The translations under genes and the position numbers were made by a program. Under the pieces are notes generated by a model. It did no database searches. It was not told the DNA's origin and was given only the letters and a program-made list of their open reading frames with translations. A stretch of 64,000 bases of DNA from Micromonospora mirobrigensis (GTDB lineage: Bacteria > Actinomycetota > Actinomycetes > Mycobacteriales > Micromonosporaceae), in assembly GCF_900091555.1 (NCBI RefSeq), contig NZ_FMCX01000012.1:1-64000 (forward strand), read 5' to 3'. Positions 60,643-64,000 of this stretch are shown piece after piece. The stretch's first letter is position 1; the number at the start of each line of letters is the position of its first letter.

Positions 60643-60660
60643 TTTGACCAGATGGTCAAA
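60643..60660. promoter_or_regulatory. TetR operator A
   Basis: TTTGACCAGATGGTCAAA, perfect 8-bp arms around GA; core TGACC-N4-GGTCA shared with operator B. Confidence 0.75.
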
Positions 60661-60666
60661 GTGAGT

Positions 60667-60688
60667 ACTCTGACCGTACGGTCAGAGT
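60667..60688. promoter_or_regulatory. TetR operator B
   Basis: CTCTGACCGTACGGTCAGAG (60668-60687) is a perfect 20-bp palindrome, 22 bp with its flanks. It has the same TGACC-N4-GGTCA core as operator A, whose centre is 26 bp away. Confidence 0.8.
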
Positions 60689-60706
60689 GAGAGGAGCTTG
60701 GGTTTC

Positions 60707-61099
60707 ATGACGATCTGGTTCATGCTTGCTGCGGCTATCGCTGCCGAGGTCACCGCTGCGGTGGCTCTCCGTTACGCCGCCGGGCTTACTCGTCCTGGAC
60801 CGACCGCGTTGGTGATCATTGGCTACGGAATCGCGTTCTGGCTGCTGAGCCGGGTCGTCCAGCACCTACCGACAAGCGTCACGTACGCCGTCTGGGCCGG
60901 CGCCGGCACCGCATTGGTCGCAGTCGTCGGCACCCTGGCTCTGGGAGAGTCGATGAGCTGGGTCAAGGCGGCCAGTCTGGCCCTGATCATCGCAGGGGTC
61001 GTCGGGCTGAACCTGTCCGGCGACGGACGCGATGCCACAGGGGCCGCTACCGACGTGCCGGCCTCCACGGTGGCCGCGCCGGCCGAGGTGTCGCGATGA
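60707..61099 (+). CDS. Small multidrug resistance (SMR/QacE-type) efflux protein
   Basis: 130 residues from ATG 60707 (GAGGAG about 10 nt upstream; a TTG at 60698 is too close to it). Four membrane helices with the SMR phrases WFMLAAAIAAEVTAAVALRYAAGLTRP (membrane-embedded Glu in AAEV), ALVIIGYGIAFWLLSRVVQHLPTSVTYAVWAGAGTALVAVVG and LGESMSWVKAASLALIIAGVVGLNL. The polar tail of about 25 residues is longer than usual. It exports cationic drugs by proton exchange. It overlaps the amidase start by 4 nt. Confidence 0.9.
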   Translation: MTIWFMLAAAIAAEVTAAVALRYAAGLTRPGPTALVIIGYGIAFWLLSRVVQHLPTSVTYAVWAGAGTALVAVVGTLALGESMSWVKAASLALIIAGVVGLNLSGDGRDATGAATDVPASTVAAPAEVSR

Positions 61100-62562
61100 C
61101 GGCGATGTCACCCCTCGATTCGGCGAGTGAACTGGCCGCAGCCATCCGCGCCGGCGACCTCTCCGCCACCGATGTCGTGCGCGCCTACCTCGACCGCATC
61201 GATCGGCTCAATCCCACGATCAACGCCCTGGTGACCGTTGACGTCGATGGCGCTCTGTCCCGAGCGCGGCAGGCCGACGCCGCACTGGCCGCCGGGGATC
61301 TGTGGGGGCCTCTCCACGGTGTCCCGTTCACCGTCAAGGACTCGTTCGAGACCGCTGGCATCCGAACCACCAGCAGTTATCGCCCGTTGGCCGACCACAT
61401 CCCCGACCGCGACGCGACCGCTGTGGAGCGCCTACGCCAGGCCGGCGCGATCGTGCTGGGCAAGACCAACATGCCGGAACTCGAACGAGACGTACAGTCG
61501 ATGAGTCCCCTCTTCGGCACGGCGAGGAATCCGTGGGACCTTGCCCGTACCCCGGGCGGCAGCACCGGTGGTGGAGCCGCTGCCGTGTCCGCCGGCCTGA
61601 CCGCCTTGGAACTGGGCAGTGACACGGCTGGCTCGGTGCGTATCCCTGCCCACTACACGGGGGTCTACGCGCTGAAGCCCACCGAACATCGGGTTTCGCT
61701 CGCCGGCAAGATCCCACCCCGAACCGATCGTCCGCGCGGCATGCGACACCTGAGCGTGGCCGGGGTCATAGCCCGTTCAGTCGATGACCTGGTGCTGTGG
61801 CTGACCATCACCGAAGGCCTCGATCCGCGCGACCCCGACACCGCACCGCCGGCACCGCCGAACCCACGGTCTCGGCCCGCGGTATCGCGTCTGGCGCTCA
61901 TCGAGTCGTTTCCCGGCGTTCCGGTCGACGTCGCGACCCGGGCCGCCCTGGCCGCTCTCGCCGATCGGTTGTCGAGCAGCGGCGTGACCGTTGAACGAGT
62001 CGCGCCGGACATCGACTGGACCGAAGCCCTCGTCACGTACGCGGAGATGTGGGGCGCCGAGTGCGGTCTGGGGCTACCAGGCGCGGTCCGCACGCTCGCA
62101 CCGGTAGCCGCGTTGGTCACCCCGAGGCGAGAGATCGTCGCCCGGGCGATTGTCCGAGGAATGCGGTTCGACATGTCCGGTTACGCTGCGGCGTTGACCC
62201 GGCGGGACACGCTCATCCGAACCTTCGACGCCTTTCTCTCCCGGTACGACGCACTACTGCTCCCGGTCACCTCCGGTCCCGCCTTCACTCACCGTAGGCC
62301 CGGCCTCCTACGACAGCCGGACCCGATCGAGGTCGACGGACAGTCCGTCCCCTACGACCTGGCCACCCTGGGTTACACCGCGCCGCTGAACGCCCTCGGT
62401 AACCCGGTCGTCGTCATGCCGCTGCCCCGGCCCGCCGGCTCGTTGCCGATCGGCGTCCAGGTGGTCGGCCGGCGCTGGGACGACCATCACCTCCTCGCGG
62501 TCGCGTCGGCCCTCAGCGCCACCACGGGTCCCTTCGTCCCGCCGGCAATGGCCCGCGCCTGA
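61096..62562 (+). CDS. Amidase (amidase signature family)
   Basis: 488 residues. The amidase signature core is intact: catalytic Lys in PFTVKDSFETAG, the Gly/Ser loop PGGSTGGGAAAVSAG (Thr replaces the second Ser of the usual GGSSGG), and nucleophile Ser in LGSDTAGSVRIPAHYTGVYALKPT. It hydrolyses amides such as indole acetamide, aryl amides or glutamine-like substrates; specificity is not visible. It is translationally coupled (ATGA) to the SMR pump, so both are under TetR control; the pump and amidase may act on the same nitrogen compound. Confidence 0.88.
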   Translation: MTAMSPLDSASELAAAIRAGDLSATDVVRAYLDRIDRLNPTINALVTVDVDGALSRARQADAALAAGDLWGPLHGVPFTVKDSFETAGIRTTSSYRPLADHIPDRDATAVERLRQAGAIVLGKTNMPELERDVQSMSPLFGTARNPWDLARTPGGSTGGGAAAVSAGLTALELGSDTAGSVRIPAHYTGVYALKPTEHRVSLAGKIPPRTDRPRGMRHLSVAGVIARSVDDLVLWLTITEGLDPRDPDTAPPAPPNPRSRPAVSRLALIESFPGVPVDVATRAALAALADRLSSSGVTVERVAPDIDWTEALVTYAEMWGAECGLGLPGAVRTLAPVAALVTPRREIVARAIVRGMRFDMSGYAAALTRRDTLIRTFDAFLSRYDALLLPVTSGPAFTHRRPGLLRQPDPIEVDGQSVPYDLATLGYTAPLNALGNPVVVMPLPRPAGSLPIGVQVVGRRWDDHHLLAVASALSATTGPFVPPAMARA

Positions 62563-62573
62563 CCACCACCACG

Positions 62574-62610
62574 CCGGGTGCGGGGTACGGATCTCGTGCC
62601 CCGCACCCGG
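62574..62610. terminator. Bidirectional hairpin terminator
   Basis: CCGGGTGCGGGG (62574-62585) pairs perfectly with CCCCGCACCCGG (62599-62610) between the convergent amidase and saccharopine dehydrogenase-like genes. Confidence 0.75.
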
Positions 62611-62629
62611 TCGCAGCCGCGCTCTCGAC

Positions 62630-63757
62630 TCATGCTGAGGGTTCGTCGAGCACCGAGACGAGTTGATCGACGGTATCGGCGCCCGGCACGTGCCGCAGGA
62701 GTCCCCCCAGAAGCAGCTCCGGCTCGACCGCGACCTCGGGCGGGTGTACGCCGACGCGCGGCGACCGGATGACCAGTTCGGCCGTCACGACGGCCGGAAG
62801 AGCAGTGATCGGGCCCATCCCCCGGTCGCGTAACGCCCGCAACATCGCGACGCTCGATGCGGGACGGCCATCGCGTACTCCCTCCGCCAGCGCCAGTAAC
62901 GTCATGACCGCCGGCTCTGGACCGCGGTCCAGAGCCGGCGCCATGAATGAGGCCCGCAGCAGAGCGGCACCCTCCTCCTCACTTGCCCCGCGAGCGACGG
63001 CATCGGCCACCTCGTGCAGGATCGAGACGTCGCCGGGCCGCATCAGCATGCAGTTCGTGCTGTCGAGGAGCTCCGGGAAGGCGCGCTGCATGGTCACGGC
63101 CTCCGGGTGGCCGACGAGCGAGCCCTGGACGAGTCCCACTCCGGGAATCGCCAACGGAACCGGTGTGAGAGGTGCGACCGACACGATCGTTCCTCCCCGC
63201 AGCGCGGGGACGGGATGCGCGAACTGGTGGACCCAGTGGACTGTGGCCGCCGAGCTGGCCGGGCCGAGTGCCGCGATGTCCTCGACCGGGTCCTCGGGCC
63301 AGGCGGTGACGATGCGGTGGACGGTGTCCAGGCGGCGGGCCGCGAGGACGGCGAGGATGTTCGACAGGCCGGGCGAGGCGCCGGCCCCGACCACCGCGGC
63401 GATCCCGGCTGCGGCTGCCCTGTCGTGCAGGGCCAGGAGTTCGAGTGTGGGCATCGGGTCGTCGGCCACGTCGACGTAGTGGGTGCGCGACTGGATGGCG
63501 GCTTCGAGAACCGTGGTGCCGAAACGGTAGAAGGGGCCGACGGTGGAGATGACGATGTCCACCGGTTCGAGCGCACCTGTGAGGGCGTCGGTGTCGGTGA
63601 CGTCGAGGCGGAGTGCGGACACGGGGTGCGTGCCGGTGATGCGTTCGAGCGAGGCGCCATCCCGGTCGGCGACCGTCACCCGGTCGTGGCCGCGCGAGAC
63701 GAGCCCGTCCACCACCGCGGAGCCGACCGTGCCCGCACCGAGTACGAGGACCTTCAT
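62630..63757 (-). CDS. Saccharopine dehydrogenase-like NAD(P)-binding protein
   Basis: 375 residues, GGAGG before ATG 63757. N-terminal Rossmann: KVLVLGAGTVGSAVVDGLVSRGHDRVTVADRDGASLERI, then DIVISTVGPFYRFGTTVLEAAIQSRTHYVDVADD as in the Sacchrp_dh_NADP family, AVVGAGASPGLSNILAVLAARRL, and a mixed C-terminal domain. Trans-acting enoyl reductases and many oxidoreductases share this fold. The start overlaps the stop of the AMP-ligase gene by 4 nt (ATGA), so it belongs to a lipid or acyl metabolic operon that begins outside the window. Confidence 0.85.
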   Translation of the reverse strand: MKVLVLGAGTVGSAVVDGLVSRGHDRVTVADRDGASLERITGTHPVSALRLDVTDTDALTGALEPVDIVISTVGPFYRFGTTVLEAAIQSRTHYVDVADDPMPTLELLALHDRAAAAGIAAVVGAGASPGLSNILAVLAARRLDTVHRIVTAWPEDPVEDIAALGPASSAATVHWVHQFAHPVPALRGGTIVSVAPLTPVPLAIPGVGLVQGSLVGHPEAVTMQRAFPELLDSTNCMLMRPGDVSILHEVADAVARGASEEEGAALLRASFMAPALDRGPEPAVMTLLALAEGVRDGRPASSVAMLRALRDRGMGPITALPAVVTAELVIRSPRVGVHPPEVAVEPELLLGGLLRHVPGADTVDQLVSVLDEPSA

Positions 63758-64000
63758 CCTGCCTCCTGTTCCAGTAGTCGCCTGGCTGCCCCGCGGTCGA
63801 CCTTGCCGACGGGCAGCCGGGGCAGGCTCGCAACGACCGTCATGTGGCGAGGCACCTTGTAAGGCGCGAGCACAGCGCGAAGCGCGTGGCGTAGCTGATC
63901 GGTGTCCATGTCGGCAGGGCCCGAGATGACGGCGGCGGGCACGTGTCCTCGCGCGTCGTCAGCCATGGGAACGACGACTGCCTCGGCCACTCCGGGGATC
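63754..64000 (-). CDS. AMP-dependent synthetase/ligase, C-terminal end (cut by window edge)
   Basis: 82 residues are visible, open to the last base. They form the C-terminal AMP-binding domain of acyl-CoA synthetase-like enzymes: PGVAEAVVVPMADDARGHVPAAVI, LRHALRAVLAPYKVPRHMTVVASLPRLPVGKVDRGAARRLLEQ, with the catalytic lysine in PVGKVDR. The enzyme activates a carboxylic acid with ATP. It continues upstream outside the window and is coupled to the next gene. Confidence 0.88.
   Translation of the reverse strand, partial: IPGVAEAVVVPMADDARGHVPAAVISGPADMDTDQLRHALRAVLAPYKVPRHMTVVASLPRLPVGKVDRGAARRLLEQEAG

Noticed and set aside
60689..60706. Guanidine riboswitch ahead of the SMR gene
   Set aside because: Only 18 nt separate operator B from the start codon, too short for the aptamer; a TetR operator explains the control.

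Overview
The window is a GC-rich (about 70%) actinobacterial chromosome segment. G/C-rich third codon positions, GTG/TTG starts, a 60-bp intergenic repeat carrying GTGAGCGCGAGG, and many secreted polysaccharide-active proteins suggest a Micromonosporaceae-like soil or plant-associated organism. The genus is inference. No rRNA, tRNA, CRISPR or complete insertion sequence was recognised. Most of the window serves sugar and sugar-acid scavenging and its regulation.

Region 1 (1-11.2 kb) is mixed: an AsnC/Lrp regulator cut by the window edge; a TetR gene divergent from an alpha/beta-hydrolase fused to a BBE-type FAD oxidase; an ECF sigma factor carrying its own ZAS anti-sigma motif, membrane segment and outer domain; a lipoprotein whose promoter region matches that of the sigma gene at identical spacing; a DUF1905 protein; and a PadR / MFS efflux / HbpS-like module with a perfect operator palindrome.

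Region 2 (11.6-29.1 kb) is a sugar-acid island. Twelve minus-strand genes (24750 down to 11649), nearly all overlapping or abutting, encode 5-dehydro-4-deoxyglucarate dehydratase, a glucarate dehydratase-like enolase, an unrecognised TIM-barrel-like protein, a sugar ABC transporter, an SDR dehydrogenase, galactonate dehydratase, a lactonase, KDG kinase, KDPG aldolase and a secreted beta-helix protein. A divergent IclR gene and an 18-bp palindrome sit at the head. Beside it lie alpha-ketoglutarate semialdehyde dehydrogenase, a second IclR gene and uronate dehydrogenase; the two enzyme genes share a 23-bp operator-like sequence. Together they would take uronates to 2-oxoglutarate and aldoses/aldonates to pyruvate plus a triose phosphate.

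Region 3 (29.1-42.7 kb) has a tautomerase/MerR pair, a xylose/ChvE-type ABC transporter, a one-chain AGE isomerase-PfkB kinase fusion, a secreted all-helical protein, a divergent ROK repressor, a fasciclin protein and a decayed IS5-family transposase.

Region 4 (42.8-58.4 kb) has a secreted (alpha/alpha)6 glycosidase with a ricin-type lectin, a 1156-aa secreted ThuA / PQQ-type sugar dehydrogenase / PKD protein, and a LacI-centred cluster: NMT1-like ABC transporter, Gfo/Idh/MocA oxidoreductase, DUF993 aldolase-like protein, sugar-phosphate isomerase/epimerase and two cupins. Five near-identical 14-bp LacI-type sites lie at the promoters of this cluster and of the ThuA gene, which points to one regulon. 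I consider this the best candidate for an undescribed catabolic system.

Region 5 (58.2-64 kb) starts with decayed glycerate kinase and aldehyde dehydrogenase genes, then a TetR repressor with two matching palindromes controlling an SMR efflux pump and an amidase, and ends with a saccharopine dehydrogenase-like protein and the C-terminus of an AMP-forming acyl ligase cut by the window edge.
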